Shown: positions 7,416-16,930, counted from the first letter of the stretch. The stretch: DNA of 64,000 bases from Streptomyces inusitatus (GCF_014651115.1 NZ_BMWG01000015.1:105197-169196); one strand, 5' to 3'. Numbers and translations are program-made. Notes: a model not told the origin generated them from the sequence alone.

Positions 7416-10400
7416 GTGAGCGTCACCCCCACAGAGCGGCCCGATCCGTTCGGAACCGGACGGCTGAGGCGTGGGGTGCTGGACGCGTGGGCGGCGGCCC
7501 CCGCGCGGTTCAGGGAGGACGCGAACGCGGAGGAGGATCTCGTACTCGGGGGCTACCGCGACCGTCTCGTGGTGGAGCTGGCGCAGAACGCGGCCGACGC
7601 CGCCGCCCGCGCGGAGACCCCGGGCCGGCTGCGGCTCACGCTCAGGCCCGCCGAGGGCGACTCCCCGCCGGTGCTGGCGGTCGCCAACACCGGCACCCCG
7701 CTCGACACGGCCGGCGCGGAGTCGCTCAGCACCCTGCGGGCCTCCGCCAAGCGCGGAGACGGCGAGAGCGTCGGCCGCTTCGGCGTCGGGTTCGCCGCAG
7801 TGCTCGCCGTCAGCGACGAACCGGCGATCCTCGGCCGTACCGGAGGCGTCCGCTGGTCCCTGGCCGAGGCGAGGGCTCTCGCCCAGGAGGCGGCGGCGGA
7901 CAGCCCCGGGCTCGCGGACGAGATCCGCCGCCGGGACGGACAGGTCCCGCTGCTGCGGCTCCCGCTGCCCGCCCAGGGGCCCGCCCCCGAGGGGTACGAC
8001 ACGGTCATCGTGCTCCCGCTGCGCGACGGCGCGGCCGTCGACCTGGTGGAACACCTCCTCGACGGGGTGGACGACGCACTGCTCCTCACCCTCCCGGGCC
8101 TCGCCGAGATCGTGATCGAGACCCCCGACGGCGTACGGACCGTGCGCCGCGCCACCCGGGGACCGTATGTCCACATCGACGACAGCGAGCACGGCGAACG
8201 CCGCTGGCGGACCGTCAGCCACACCGGCTCCATCAAGGCGGAGCTGCTCAAGGACCGCCCCGTCGAGGAGCGGCTGCGCCCCCACTGGTCCGTCACCTGG
8301 GCGGTGCCCGTGGACGGCGAGGGCGCGCCCGCCCGTCCGCGTACCGCCCCCGTCGTGCACGCGCCGACCCCGACCGACGAACCGCTGGGCGTCCCCGCGC
8401 TGCTGATCGCCTCGTTCCCGCTGGACACCACGCGCCGCCACCCGGCCCCCGGCCCGCTCACCGACTTCCTGGTGCGGCGCTCGGCCGAGGCGTACGCCGA
8501 ACTGCTCGCGGAGTGGCGGCCGGTGTCCACCGGCACCATCGACCTGGTGCCGGGCCCCCTCGGCAAGGGCGAGCTGGACGGCGCGCTGCGGGCGGCGATC
8601 CTGGAGCTGCTGCCGCGTACGGCCTTTCTGCTCGCCGCCGCCCCCCGCCCCGCCGACGAGGAGGAGGACACCGGGCTCCCCGGCCGTACCGCCCCCGCCG
8701 GGCTGCGGCCCATCGAGGCGGAGGTGCTGGAGGGCGCCGGGGCGGACACCGTACGGGTGCTGGCCGAGGTGCTGCCGAGCCTGCTGCCCGCGGGCCTGGA
8801 GCGCCGGGCGGAGCTGCGCACCCTCGGTGTCGCCCGGGTGCCGCTCACCGAGGCGATGGACCGGCTGGCCGGTCTGGAGCGCGAACCCTCCTGGTGGCAC
8901 CGGCTCTACGACAGCCTCGCGGGCGTCGACCCGGACCGGCTGACCGGCCTCCCGGTGCCGCTGACCGATCTGCGGACGGTCATCGGCCCCCGGCAGACCC
9001 TGCTCCCGCTCTCCGACACCCCGGCGGACCTCGCCAGGCTCGGGCTGAAGGTCGTTCACCCGGACGCCGCCCACCCCCTGCTGGAGAAGCTGGGCGCGCT
9101 GCCCGCCACCCCCCGCGCCGTACTGACCACCCCTCAGGTCCGGGCGGCCGTCGCCGGTTCGCTCGACGCGGGCGAGATCTGGGACGAGGACGCCCTCGAC
9201 GCCGAGGAGCTGGCGGACACCGTGCTCGCGCTGGTGCGCGACGCCGACCTCGAACCCGGCGACGAACCCTGGCTCGGCGCGCTCGCCCTCCCCGACGAGG
9301 ACGGCGAGCCCGCCCCCGCCGGGGAGCTGGTGCTGCCCGGCAGCCCCTTCGCGCAGGTGATGCGCGAGGACGGACCGGCGCTCTGCGACGCCGAACTGGC
9401 GAACCGCTGGGGCCCGCGCCCGCTGGCGGCCTGCGGAGTCCTCGCCGACTTCACCCTCGTACGCGCCACCGATGTCGTCCTGGACCCCGACGAGCTGGAG
9501 CCCCGCGACGGCGACTACGCCGAGCCCGACGACGCCGGTCTGCTGGACGCCGTCGACGTCTGGTGCGAGGACGTCCTCGACCGGCTGCCCGAGACCCCCG
9601 TCCCGCCGGTCGTCACCGAACTGGTCGCCGTCCGCGATCTGGACCTGGTGGACGACGACCGCTGGCCGCAGGCCCTGGCCCTGCTCTCCCGCCCGCCGCT
9701 GCGCGACGCGCTCACCCAGCCGGTGCGGGTGCTGCTGCCCGACGGCACGACCGAGTCCGTACGCCCGTACACCGCGTGGTGGCTCCGCGACCACCCGGTG
9801 CTCGACGGCCGCCGCCCCGCCGGACTGCGCGCCGCGGGCGGCGACCCGCTGCTGGAGGGCCTGTACGAGTCCGTCGACGCGGGCGGCTTCGACGACCCGC
9901 AGGTGCTCAGGGCGCTGGGGGTACGCACCACCGCGGCCGATCTGCTGGACGAGCCGGGCGGCGCGGCCGAGCTGCTGGGCCGCCTCGCCGACCCGGACCG
10001 CCCGGTGCGCCCCGCCCAGCTCCACGGCCTCTACAGCGCGCTCGCCGACCTCGACCCGGAGCAGGTGACCCTCCCCGACGAGCTGCGGGCGGTCGTCGAC
10101 GGCGCGACCCGTGTCGTGGACGCCCGGGACGCGGTCGTCGCCGACGCCCCCGATCTGCTGCCCCTCGCCGACGGACTCCCGCTGCTCCCGGTCTCCCCGG
10201 CGCGCGCCGGGGAACTGGCCGAGCTGCTCCAGGTCCGGCTGCTGAGCGAGACCCTCACGGCGGAGGTGACCACCGAGGGCGAGGAGCACGGCGTACCGGA
10301 ATCCGTCCATGTCCTCCTCGGACCCGCCACCCCCGCCTTCTACGTCGAACACGACGAGCTGATCGCCGGCGGCGTCGAACTCCCCTGGCGCCGCACCCCC

Positions 10401-10556
10401 GACGGCACCCTCCACGCCTCCACCCTGGAAGGCGTCGCCGCCGGCCTCGCCTGGTCGGCCGGCCAGTGGCCCCGCCGCTTCGAGGTCGCCGCCCTCCTGG
10501 AGGACCCCTCCCGTACCGAGGAACTCGCCCGCGACCGCTGGTTCGACGCGGGCTGA
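7416..10556 (+). CDS. Large GHKL (Hsp90/sacsin-like) ATP-binding protein
   Basis: 1046 residues from GTG 7416. The N-terminal ~250 residues carry a Bergerat-fold ATP site: N-box ELAQNAADA (Glu54, Asn58, Asp61), G1 box VANTGTPLD at residues 89-97, and G2 box GRFGVGFAAVL at 120-130. This is the arrangement of Hsp90 and of the sacsin N-terminal repeat. The remaining ~800 residues are acidic and match no domain I recognise; the C-terminal part may be a chaperone or scaffold region. No signal peptide or membrane helix is visible. It ends 49 bp before the nucleotidyltransferase gene on the same strand and may be cotranscribed with it. Confidence 0.85.
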   Translation: MSVTPTERPDPFGTGRLRRGVLDAWAAAPARFREDANAEEDLVLGGYRDRLVVELAQNAADAAARAETPGRLRLTLRPAEGDSPPVLAVANTGTPLDTAGAESLSTLRASAKRGDGESVGRFGVGFAAVLAVSDEPAILGRTGGVRWSLAEARALAQEAAADSPGLADEIRRRDGQVPLLRLPLPAQGPAPEGYDTVIVLPLRDGAAVDLVEHLLDGVDDALLLTLPGLAEIVIETPDGVRTVRRATRGPYVHIDDSEHGERRWRTVSHTGSIKAELLKDRPVEERLRPHWSVTWAVPVDGEGAPARPRTAPVVHAPTPTDEPLGVPALLIASFPLDTTRRHPAPGPLTDFLVRRSAEAYAELLAEWRPVSTGTIDLVPGPLGKGELDGALRAAILELLPRTAFLLAAAPRPADEEEDTGLPGRTAPAGLRPIEAEVLEGAGADTVRVLAEVLPSLLPAGLERRAELRTLGVARVPLTEAMDRLAGLEREPSWWHRLYDSLAGVDPDRLTGLPVPLTDLRTVIGPRQTLLPLSDTPADLARLGLKVVHPDAAHPLLEKLGALPATPRAVLTTPQVRAAVAGSLDAGEIWDEDALDAEELADTVLALVRDADLEPGDEPWLGALALPDEDGEPAPAGELVLPGSPFAQVMREDGPALCDAELANRWGPRPLAACGVLADFTLVRATDVVLDPDELEPRDGDYAEPDDAGLLDAVDVWCEDVLDRLPETPVPPVVTELVAVRDLDLVDDDRWPQALALLSRPPLRDALTQPVRVLLPDGTTESVRPYTAWWLRDHPVLDGRRPAGLRAAGGDPLLEGLYESVDAGGFDDPQVLRALGVRTTAADLLDEPGGAAELLGRLADPDRPVRPAQLHGLYSALADLDPEQVTLPDELRAVVDGATRVVDARDAVVADAPDLLPLADGLPLLPVSPARAGELAELLQVRLLSETLTAEVTTEGEEHGVPESVHVLLGPATPAFYVEHDELIAGGVELPWRRTPDGTLHASTLEGVAAGLAWSAGQWPRRFEVAALLEDPSRTEELARDRWFDAG

Positions 10557-10605
10557 CCCCGAAAACCGCTTGGGCCGCGCGGCGGGCGCGTGGTGGGCTG
10601 AGGCG

Positions 10606-11463
10606 GTGAGCGACTACAGGGACAGGGACAGGGACAGCGACAGGGGCGGTACGGGTGACGCCGCCGGGACCGCCGCCGCCGGGGAGTACGCGGCGCTGCT
10701 GGAGCGCGTGGGACGCGACCGGCACGCCCTCGGACTCGTCCTCACCGGCTCCCGGGCCCGCGAGGGCACCGCCACCGCCCGCTCCGACTACGACGTCTAC
10801 CTCGTCGCCGAGGACGGCGCGGAACACGGCCCTCTAGCCGCCGAGCGCCGCCGGGACGGTCTGCTGGATGTGGTCCTGCTGCCGCTCACGGAGTTCCGCG
10901 CCCACGCCCTGCCCGGTTCCGGGACCGAGTGGAACCGGTACGCCTTCACCCGCGCCGAGGTGGTGAAGGACACCGCCGACGGGCTGATCGCCGAACTCGT
11001 CGCCGCCAAGGGACGGCTCACTCAGGCGGAGGCCGCCGAGAGTGCGCCGGAACTCCTGGACGCCTTCCTCAACAGCGTCTACCGGTGTCTGAAGAGCGAC
11101 CGCGACGGCCGCTCGCTCGCGGCGCGGCTGGACGGCGCGGACACGGTGCCGTACTTCCTCGGCTATGCCTTCGCGCTGGACGGCCGGGTCCGCCCGTACA
11201 ACAAGTATCTGGAGTGGGAGCTGCGCCACCATCCGCTCGACCGTGCCGAGTGGGCCCCCGACCGGCTGTTGCCCCTGCTGGGCGAGGTGCTGTCGGAGCG
11301 GGGGCCGCGCGCGGTGCGGAGGCTCTTCCGCGAGGTGGAGCCGTATGCCCGGGCCCGGGGGCACGGCCCGGTGCTGGACGGCTGGGGGGACGATCTGGAG
11401 CTGATGCGCGGGTCCGAGTCCGGGTCCGGAGACGCGGACGGGAACGGGAACGGGAACGGGTAG
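10606..11463 (+). CDS. Nucleotidyltransferase-domain protein
   Basis: 285 residues from GTG 10606. LTGSRAREGTATARSDYDVYLV is the Pol-beta-type nucleotidyltransferase motif (G-S ... S-D-x-D) near residues 46-67, and a distal Asp is in LLDVVLLP. The C-terminal part is helical (FLNSVYRCLKSDRDGRSLAARL). Proteins of this fold transfer nucleotides to antibiotics, RNA or proteins, but the acceptor is unknown. Both ends are low-complexity: a gacagg hexamer tandem near the start and acggga repeats encoding DGNGNGNG at the end. It follows the sacsin-like gene closely. Confidence 0.8.
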   Translation: MSDYRDRDRDSDRGGTGDAAGTAAAGEYAALLERVGRDRHALGLVLTGSRAREGTATARSDYDVYLVAEDGAEHGPLAAERRRDGLLDVVLLPLTEFRAHALPGSGTEWNRYAFTRAEVVKDTADGLIAELVAAKGRLTQAEAAESAPELLDAFLNSVYRCLKSDRDGRSLAARLDGADTVPYFLGYAFALDGRVRPYNKYLEWELRHHPLDRAEWAPDRLLPLLGEVLSERGPRAVRRLFREVEPYARARGHGPVLDGWGDDLELMRGSESGSGDADGNGNGNG

Positions 11464-11485
11464 GAGGGCCGGGGCGGCGGGCGGT

Positions 11486-12022
11486 TCAGGCGGTGCCGAC
11501 GAATTCCTCCAGCATGCCGTCGAGCTCGGCGAGGGTCTGCTCCTGCGTGGCGACCTTGTTCTGCTGGAGGAGTTTGATGGCGCTCGCGGCGTATTCGGCG
11601 AGGTCCACGATGAGGTCGCAGAAGCCCTCCTGGTCCTGGAGGAAGGCGTCGGTGAGGACCCGGGCGGACTCCTGCATCGGGTGCTCCGTGAGGAGGCTGC
11701 GCATCACCACGGTGACGTCGGGGGATCTTCCGTGGGGGTCCATCTCGTGTTTGGCGGCTTCGAGATGGTCGATGAACACCTCCGTGGTGACGTGCCGGTG
11801 CTCGGCGAGGAGCATGGTCAGCCCGGTCGCGGAGACGGCCGTGCCGGTGGCGAGTGTGACCACGCGGCTGTTGCCGCCCTCCTCGGCGTCGGCGCGGGCC
11901 GCGGCGATCACCACGCGGCAGGCGGGGGAGTCGATCCGCAACCGCGCCGTACGCGACGCGGGGTCCATGGAGGCCCGGATCAGATCCATGACGGGCTCGT
12001 GGGGTTTCGGCATGTAGCGCAT
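11486..12022 (-). CDS. Hypothetical protein
   Basis: About 178 residues starting at ATG 12022 (MRYMPKPHEPVMDLIRA), with a second ATG at 12013 as alternative; the frame remains open upstream to 12112. The sequence is helical and acidic, with no membrane segment or catalytic motif that I recognise. Conserved-looking stretches are GNSRVVTLATGTAVSATGL and EVFIDHLEAAKHEMDP. It is convergent with the nucleotidyltransferase gene. No function is proposed. Confidence 0.6.
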   Translation of the reverse strand: MRYMPKPHEPVMDLIRASMDPASRTARLRIDSPACRVVIAAARADAEEGGNSRVVTLATGTAVSATGLTMLLAEHRHVTTEVFIDHLEAAKHEMDPHGRSPDVTVVMRSLLTEHPMQESARVLTDAFLQDQEGFCDLIVDLAEYAASAIKLLQQNKVATQEQTLAELDGMLEEFVGTA

Positions 12023-12189
12023 GCTGACAGCCGTGGGGCGCTGTCGCCGGTGACTCGGCAAATCCGGACGTAACCGAACAATGACGCCGGTGAAACGGAC
12101 AGGGGCGTACAACTGGCGGACGGATTCAGGGTGCGTACGGGCAGAGCCGAACGCAGCCGATCATCGGGTTCGGCCTTCGGCCCCGCCCC

Positions 12190-12240
12190 GCGCGCTCACG
12201 GCCCCGCGCGCTCACGGCCTCACGGCCTCACGGCCTCACG
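12190..12240. repeat. Short tandem repeat TCACGGCC next to the P-type ATPase stop codon
   Basis: Two CGCGCTCACGGCCC-like units are followed by three perfect TCACGGCC octamers (12212-12235), ending at the stop codon of the minus-strand ATPase gene. The repeat reads GGCCGTGA on the coding strand, so each unit repeats the TGA stop. The remaining 12023-12189 stretch shows no gene. Confidence 0.65.
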
Positions 12241-14731
12241 CCGGGAACCTCCGGTCCACCCACCGCCAGCCGAACTCCAGCAGCACCGCCCCCGCCGCCG
12301 CGACCCCCACCGCCGTCCACGGCAGGACCGTCCCCACCAGCTTCAGCGCGAAGAACTCCTGGAGCCACGGCACCGCCAGCACCACCACGAAGCACAGCCC
12401 CATCGCGGCCACCAGCGCGACGCGCCACCAGGTGTAGGGCCGGGCGATGATCGCGAGGACCCACATCGAGACGAGGAAGAGCGTCAGCGTCGCCGCGCTG
12501 GTCTCCGCCTCCAGCGCGCCCGGGCCGCTGTAGTGGGAGCGGGCCAGCAGATAGGTGCAGAAGGTGGCCGCCGCCGCGATGACGCCCGCCGGGATCGCGT
12601 ACCGCATCACCCGCCGGACGAAGTGCGGCCGGGCGCGCTCCCGGTTGGGGGCGAGCGCCAGGAAGAAGGCAGGCACCCCGATCGTCAGCGTCGAGAGCAG
12701 CGTCAGATGCCGGGGCAGGAAGGGGTATTCGACCTGGCTGCACACCACCAGGATCGCCAGCAGCACCGAGTAGACCGTCTTGGTGAGGAAGAGGGTCGCG
12801 ACCCGGGTGATGTTGCCGATCACCCGGCGGCCCTCGGCCACCACCGACGGCAGGGTGGCGAAGCTGTTGTTCAGCAGCACGATCTGGGCCACCGCCCGGG
12901 TGGCCTCGGAGCCCGAGCCCATCGCGACGCCGATGTCCGCGTCCTTGAGCGCGAGCACATCGTTGACGCCGTCGCCGGTCATGGCGACCGTGTGCCCCCG
13001 GGACTGGAGCGCGCCCACCATGTCCCGCTTCTGGCGCGGGGTCACCCGGCCGAAGACCGAGTGGGCGTCCAGCCGCGCCGCCAGCTCCTCGCCCCCGGCG
13101 GGCAGGGTGCGCGCGTCGACGGGCCGCTCCGCGCCGGGCAGGCCCAGCTTCTGGGCGACCGCGCCCACCGAGACCGCGTTGTCGCCGGAGATGACCTTGG
13201 CGGTGACCCGCTGCTCGGCGAAGTACCGCAGGGTGTCGGCGGCGTCGGGCCGCAGCCGCTGCTCCAGCACGACGAGCGCGACGGGCCGCGCGCCCTCGGC
13301 GGCCGTCGCGGAGTCCAGCGAGGCCCCGGCGGCCCGCGCCAGCAGCAGCACCCGCAGGCCCGCCTCATTGAGCCGCTCGACGCCGTCGAGTTCCGGATCG
13401 CCGGGCGCCAGCAGCACGTCGGGCGCGCCCAGCAGCCAGCTCGTACGCTCCCCGCCCTCCGCGACGAGGGTCGCGCCGCTGTATTTGCGGGCCGAGGAGA
13501 AGGGCAGGGTGTCCGCGCACCGCAGCCCCGGACCCTTGTCCGGAAACGCCTCGGCGATCGCCTGGAGGGAAGCGTTCGGGCGCGGGTCCGAGGCCCCGAG
13601 CGCGCCGAGGACCGCGTGTACGGAGGACTCGTCCATGCCGCCGAGCGGGCGCACCTCGGTGACGTCCATCCCGCCCTCGGTGAGCGTTCCGGTCTTGTCC
13701 AGGCAGACCACGTCGACCCGGGCAAGACCCTCGATGGCGGGCAGCTCCTGCACCAGGCACTGTCTGCGGCCCAGCCGGATCACCCCGATCGCGAAGGCGA
13801 CGGAGGTCAGCAGCACCAGCCCCTCGGGGATCATCGGCACGATCCCGCCGACGGTCCGGGCGATGGAGTTCTTGACGTCCTCGTTCTTGACGACGAGCTG
13901 GCTGATGACGAGCCCGGTCGCGGTCGGGACCATCATCCAGGTCACGTACTTGAGGATGGTGCTGATGCCGCTGCGCAGCTCGGAGTGGACGAGGGTGAAC
14001 CGCGAGGCCTCCTCGGCGAGCTGGGCCGCGTACGCCTCACGGCCCACCTTCGTCGCGGTGAACGCGCCGCCGCCCGCGACCACGAAGCTGCCGGACATCA
14101 CGGGGTCGCCCGGTCGTTTGAGCACCGGGTCGGCCTCGCCGGTGAGCAGCGACTCGTCGATCTCCAGGCCGTCGGCCTCCACCACCTCGCCGTCCACCAC
14201 CACCTTGTCGCCCGGGCCCAGTTCCACGAGGTCGTCGAGGACGATGCCGGAGGTGGAGACCTCGGCCGCGACTCCGTCGCGCCGTACCGTCGGCCGGGCC
14301 TCGCCGATCACCGCGAGCCCGTCGAGGGTCCTCTTGGCGCGCAGCTCCTGGACGATGCCGATGCCGGTGTTGGCGACGATGACGAAGCCGAACAGGCTGT
14401 CCTGGATCGGCGCGACGATCAGCATGATCACCCAGAGGACGCCGATCAGGGCGTTGAAGCGGGTGAGGACATTGGCCCGGACGATCTCGCCGAGCGAGCG
14501 GGAGGACCGTACGGGTACGTCGTTGACCTCGCCCCGGGCGATCCGCTCGGCGACCTCGGCCCCGCTCAGCCCGGTCGCCCGGCGGCGGGAGGCGGGCATG
14601 GTCATGGGGTGTACGGGATCCAGCTCGGCCCCCGCGTCGATCGGCGGGCCCTGCTGCCGCGCCGCGCTCCGGCCGTCTTCGCGGCCGTCAGGTTCCGGAC
14701 CGTCCGTGTCGATCCCTGCCCGCTGAGTCAT
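12236..14731 (-). CDS. P-type cation-transporting ATPase (CtpE-like)
   Basis: 831 residues. Actuator motif LTGEA at residues 196-200, phosphorylation motif DKTGTL with Asp345, and hinge motif MTGDGVNDVLALKDADIGVAMG. Membrane helices surround PMIPEGLVLL (the PEGL motif in M4, near 302-305), and four to six further helices form the C-terminus. The PEGL motif and overall order match the actinobacterial CtpE group, whose mycobacterial member has been linked to Ca2+ uptake; that substrate is an inference here. The start at 14731 gives a ~55-residue polar N-terminus; a later start is possible. Monocistronic, convergent with the hypothetical gene. Confidence 0.92.
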   Translation of the reverse strand: MTQRAGIDTDGPEPDGREDGRSAARQQGPPIDAGAELDPVHPMTMPASRRRATGLSGAEVAERIARGEVNDVPVRSSRSLGEIVRANVLTRFNALIGVLWVIMLIVAPIQDSLFGFVIVANTGIGIVQELRAKRTLDGLAVIGEARPTVRRDGVAAEVSTSGIVLDDLVELGPGDKVVVDGEVVEADGLEIDESLLTGEADPVLKRPGDPVMSGSFVVAGGGAFTATKVGREAYAAQLAEEASRFTLVHSELRSGISTILKYVTWMMVPTATGLVISQLVVKNEDVKNSIARTVGGIVPMIPEGLVLLTSVAFAIGVIRLGRRQCLVQELPAIEGLARVDVVCLDKTGTLTEGGMDVTEVRPLGGMDESSVHAVLGALGASDPRPNASLQAIAEAFPDKGPGLRCADTLPFSSARKYSGATLVAEGGERTSWLLGAPDVLLAPGDPELDGVERLNEAGLRVLLLARAAGASLDSATAAEGARPVALVVLEQRLRPDAADTLRYFAEQRVTAKVISGDNAVSVGAVAQKLGLPGAERPVDARTLPAGGEELAARLDAHSVFGRVTPRQKRDMVGALQSRGHTVAMTGDGVNDVLALKDADIGVAMGSGSEATRAVAQIVLLNNSFATLPSVVAEGRRVIGNITRVATLFLTKTVYSVLLAILVVCSQVEYPFLPRHLTLLSTLTIGVPAFFLALAPNRERARPHFVRRVMRYAIPAGVIAAAATFCTYLLARSHYSGPGALEAETSAATLTLFLVSMWVLAIIARPYTWWRVALVAAMGLCFVVVLAVPWLQEFFALKLVGTVLPWTAVGVAAAGAVLLEFGWRWVDRRFPA

Positions 14732-14798
14732 GGTTCGTACGGTACGGAAGGAGCGGCGGGTCCACCCCTTGAGGGAGCGGCCCGTGTGTCGGGGTCGG

Positions 14799-15119
14799 TC
14801 AGCTTCCGGCGGGGCCGGTTCCGGGGCCGTCCGGGGTCCGCGCGTCCTGAGCGGTGTCCGCGGCGGTCTCGGCTGCCGCCGCCGCCCGCTTGATCGCGGC
14901 GTCGCGCTTTCGGACGTACCAGATGCCGATCAGCCCGAGGCCCGCGCCGGCCAGACAGGTCCACACCCACCACTGGAGATCGCGGTCGGCGAACCAGCCG
15001 TAGAACGGGAGCTGCGCCAGGAAGAGGACGAACCAGAGGATCGTGCCACCGGTGACGGTGGCGACCACCGGCCCCTCCAGGGGCTCGGGCGCCTCGTGCT
15101 TCGCAGTCCACTTCGCCAT
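14799..15119 (-). CDS. DUF2530 family small membrane protein
   Basis: 106 residues from ATG 15119 (MAKWTAKHEAPEPLEGPVVATVTGG). Two hydrophobic helices (TILWFVLFLAQLPFY and WWVWTCLAGAGLGLIGIWYV) are followed by a charged Ala-rich tail. The EPLEGPVVATVTGGTILW segment is characteristic of DUF2530, an actinobacterial family without assigned function. It lies upstream of the P-type ATPase on the same strand, and is divergent from the purine permease. Confidence 0.82.
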   Translation of the reverse strand: MAKWTAKHEAPEPLEGPVVATVTGGTILWFVLFLAQLPFYGWFADRDLQWWVWTCLAGAGLGLIGIWYVRKRDAAIKRAAAAAETAADTAQDARTPDGPGTGPAGS

Positions 15120-15249
15120 GGGGACAGTGTAGGCACCCCGCCGGGCCCCGGCGGGGCGTCGGCGGCCGGCCGGGGAATGGGTGCGGTCGGCCCAGTCGCC
15201 ACGGGGGTCTACGCGCGAAGATGGCGATCTTCGGTTCATATGTTCATAC

Positions 15250-15277
15250 TGAAACGGTTTGCCCCTGACCTGTTTCA
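15250..15277. promoter_or_regulatory. Inverted repeat TGAAAC-N16-GTTTCA upstream of the purine permease
   Basis: TGAAAC at 15250-15255 and GTTTCA at 15272-15277 are exact reverse complements separated by 16 bp, 37 bp before the permease start. This is an unusually AT-rich stretch for the window and probably contains the promoter. It is a candidate operator; no regulator is encoded next to it. Confidence 0.35.
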
Positions 15278-15313
15278 CTCGTAGAAACATCCAAGAGCAT
15301 TGATGAGGACGGA

Positions 15314-16765
15314 ATGACCCCGTCGGCCACCGCCGCCGCCCCCGAGGGCCCGCCGAAGGGCGCCGCCCCCGGCGGCCTTGACCGCTACTTCAAGATCTCC
15401 GAGCGCGGCTCCACGGTCGCGCGCGAGATCCGCGGCGGCTTCGCCACCTTCTTCGCGATGGCTTACATCATCGTGCTGAACCCGATCATCCTCGGCAGCG
15501 CCAAGGACATGTACGGCCATCAGCTCGACAACGGCCAGCTGGTCACCGCCACCGTGCTGACCGCCGCCTTCTCCACCCTCCTCATGGGCGTCATCGGCAA
15601 TGTGCCGATCGCGCTGGCGGCCGGCCTCGGTGTGAACACCGTCGTCGCCCTCCAGCTCGCGCCCAGGATGTCCTGGGCCGACGCGATGGGCATGGTGGTC
15701 CTCGCGGGCTTCGTGGTGATGCTGCTGGTCGCCTCCGGCCTGCGCGAGCGGGTGATGAACGCCGTACCGCGCAGCCTCCGCAAGGGCATCGCGATCGGCA
15801 TCGGCCTGTTCATCATGCTCATCGGCCTGGTGGACGCCGGCTTCGTCTCCCGCATTCCGGACATCGCCCAGACCTCCGTCCCGCTGACCCTGGGCCACGG
15901 CGGTCATCTGCTGGGCTGGCCGGTCCTGGTCTTCGTCCTCGGCGCGCTGCTCACACTGGTCCTGATTATCCGCAAGGTGCCCGGCGCGATCCTGATCTCC
16001 ATCGTCGTCATGACGATCGTCGCGATGATCATCGAAGTGATCGTCGACCTCCCGGACCGCGCCTGGGGCCTCACCGTCCCGAAGTGGCCCGGCAATCCGC
16101 TGAGCACCCCCGACTTCGGGCTCGTCGGCGAGGTCAGCCTCTTCGGCGGCTTCGAGAAGGTCGGCATCCTCACCGGCTCGCTCTTCGTCTTCACCGTCCT
16201 GCTGTCCTGCTTCTTCGACGCGATGGGCACCATCCTCGGCGTCGGCGACGAGGCCAAGCTCATGGACAAGGACGGCAACTTCCCGGGCATCAACAAGGTC
16301 CTCCTCGTCGACGGCATCGCCGTCGCCTCCGGCGGCGCGACCTCCTCCTCCGCCACCACCTGCTTCGTGGAGTCCACCGCGGGTGTCGGCGAGGGCGCCC
16401 GCACCGGCCTCGCCTCCGTGGTCACCGGCGCGCTCTTCTCCCTCGCCCTCTTCCTCACCCCCCTCGCCACGATGGTCCCCTCCCAGGCCGCCACCCCCGC
16501 CCTCCTCGCGGTCGGCTTCCTGATCCTGGCCGGCTCCATCCGCGACATCGACTGGACCGACTTCACCCTCGCCGTCCCCGCCTTCCTCGCGATGGTGATG
16601 ATGCCCTTCACCTACTCCATCACCAACGGCATCGGCATCGGCTTCATCGCCTTCAGCGTCCTGCGCCTCGCCACGGGCCGCGGCCGCGAGGTCCCCATCG
16701 CGATGTACGCCGTCTCCGCGGTCTTCGTCTTCTACTACGCGATGCCCGCGCTCGGTCTCACGTAA
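15314..16765 (+). CDS. NCS2-family (AzgA/GhxP-like) purine permease
   Basis: 483 residues with about 12-14 membrane segments. The N-terminal FKISERGSTVAREIRGGFATFFAMAYIIVLNP is the hallmark of the AzgA/PurP-type NCS2 permeases, and GVGDEAKLMDKDG with SSATTCFVESTAGVGEGARTG covers the substrate-binding helices. Family members import adenine, guanine or hypoxanthine by proton symport. The first ~25 residues are a disordered Pro/Ala tail. GAGGACGGA precedes the start. A strong terminator follows. No purine catabolic gene is nearby, so the substrate rests on family alone. Confidence 0.92.
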   Translation: MTPSATAAAPEGPPKGAAPGGLDRYFKISERGSTVAREIRGGFATFFAMAYIIVLNPIILGSAKDMYGHQLDNGQLVTATVLTAAFSTLLMGVIGNVPIALAAGLGVNTVVALQLAPRMSWADAMGMVVLAGFVVMLLVASGLRERVMNAVPRSLRKGIAIGIGLFIMLIGLVDAGFVSRIPDIAQTSVPLTLGHGGHLLGWPVLVFVLGALLTLVLIIRKVPGAILISIVVMTIVAMIIEVIVDLPDRAWGLTVPKWPGNPLSTPDFGLVGEVSLFGGFEKVGILTGSLFVFTVLLSCFFDAMGTILGVGDEAKLMDKDGNFPGINKVLLVDGIAVASGGATSSSATTCFVESTAGVGEGARTGLASVVTGALFSLALFLTPLATMVPSQAATPALLAVGFLILAGSIRDIDWTDFTLAVPAFLAMVMMPFTYSITNGIGIGFIAFSVLRLATGRGREVPIAMYAVSAVFVFYYAMPALGLT

Positions 16766-16789
16766 CGGAGCCCCCGCCAGAACCCCGCC

Positions 16790-16832
16790 CCGTACGGGCG
16801 TCCCGGACCTCGGTCCCGGGACGCCCGTACGG
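16790..16832 (+). terminator. Intrinsic terminator after the purine permease
   Basis: Perfect 17-bp inverted repeat, CCGTACGGGCGTCCCGG at 16790-16806 paired with 16816-16832, with a 9-nt loop. It lies 25 bp past the permease stop and lacks a clean U tract, as is usual in Streptomyces. Confidence 0.85.
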
Positions 16833-16930
16833 CGTTTCCGGGGCCTTCCCGCGGCCCTCCCGGAGCCCTCCGCGCGTCGCTCTCCGTACTCGTCCGTGCC
16901 GTGTCGGCGACGCGTTAAACCGGTTGGTCT

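Noticed and set aside
7173..10415. A 1080-codon minus-strand frame opposite the sacsin-like gene
   Set aside because: Its Gly/Arg/Gln-rich, motif-free translation is the usual antisense shadow of a high-GC gene; the plus frame has clear ATPase motifs.
12131..14893. A 920-codon plus-strand frame opposite the P-type ATPase gene
   Set aside because: His/Arg/Asp-rich composition and no domain; the minus frame has all P-type ATPase motifs.
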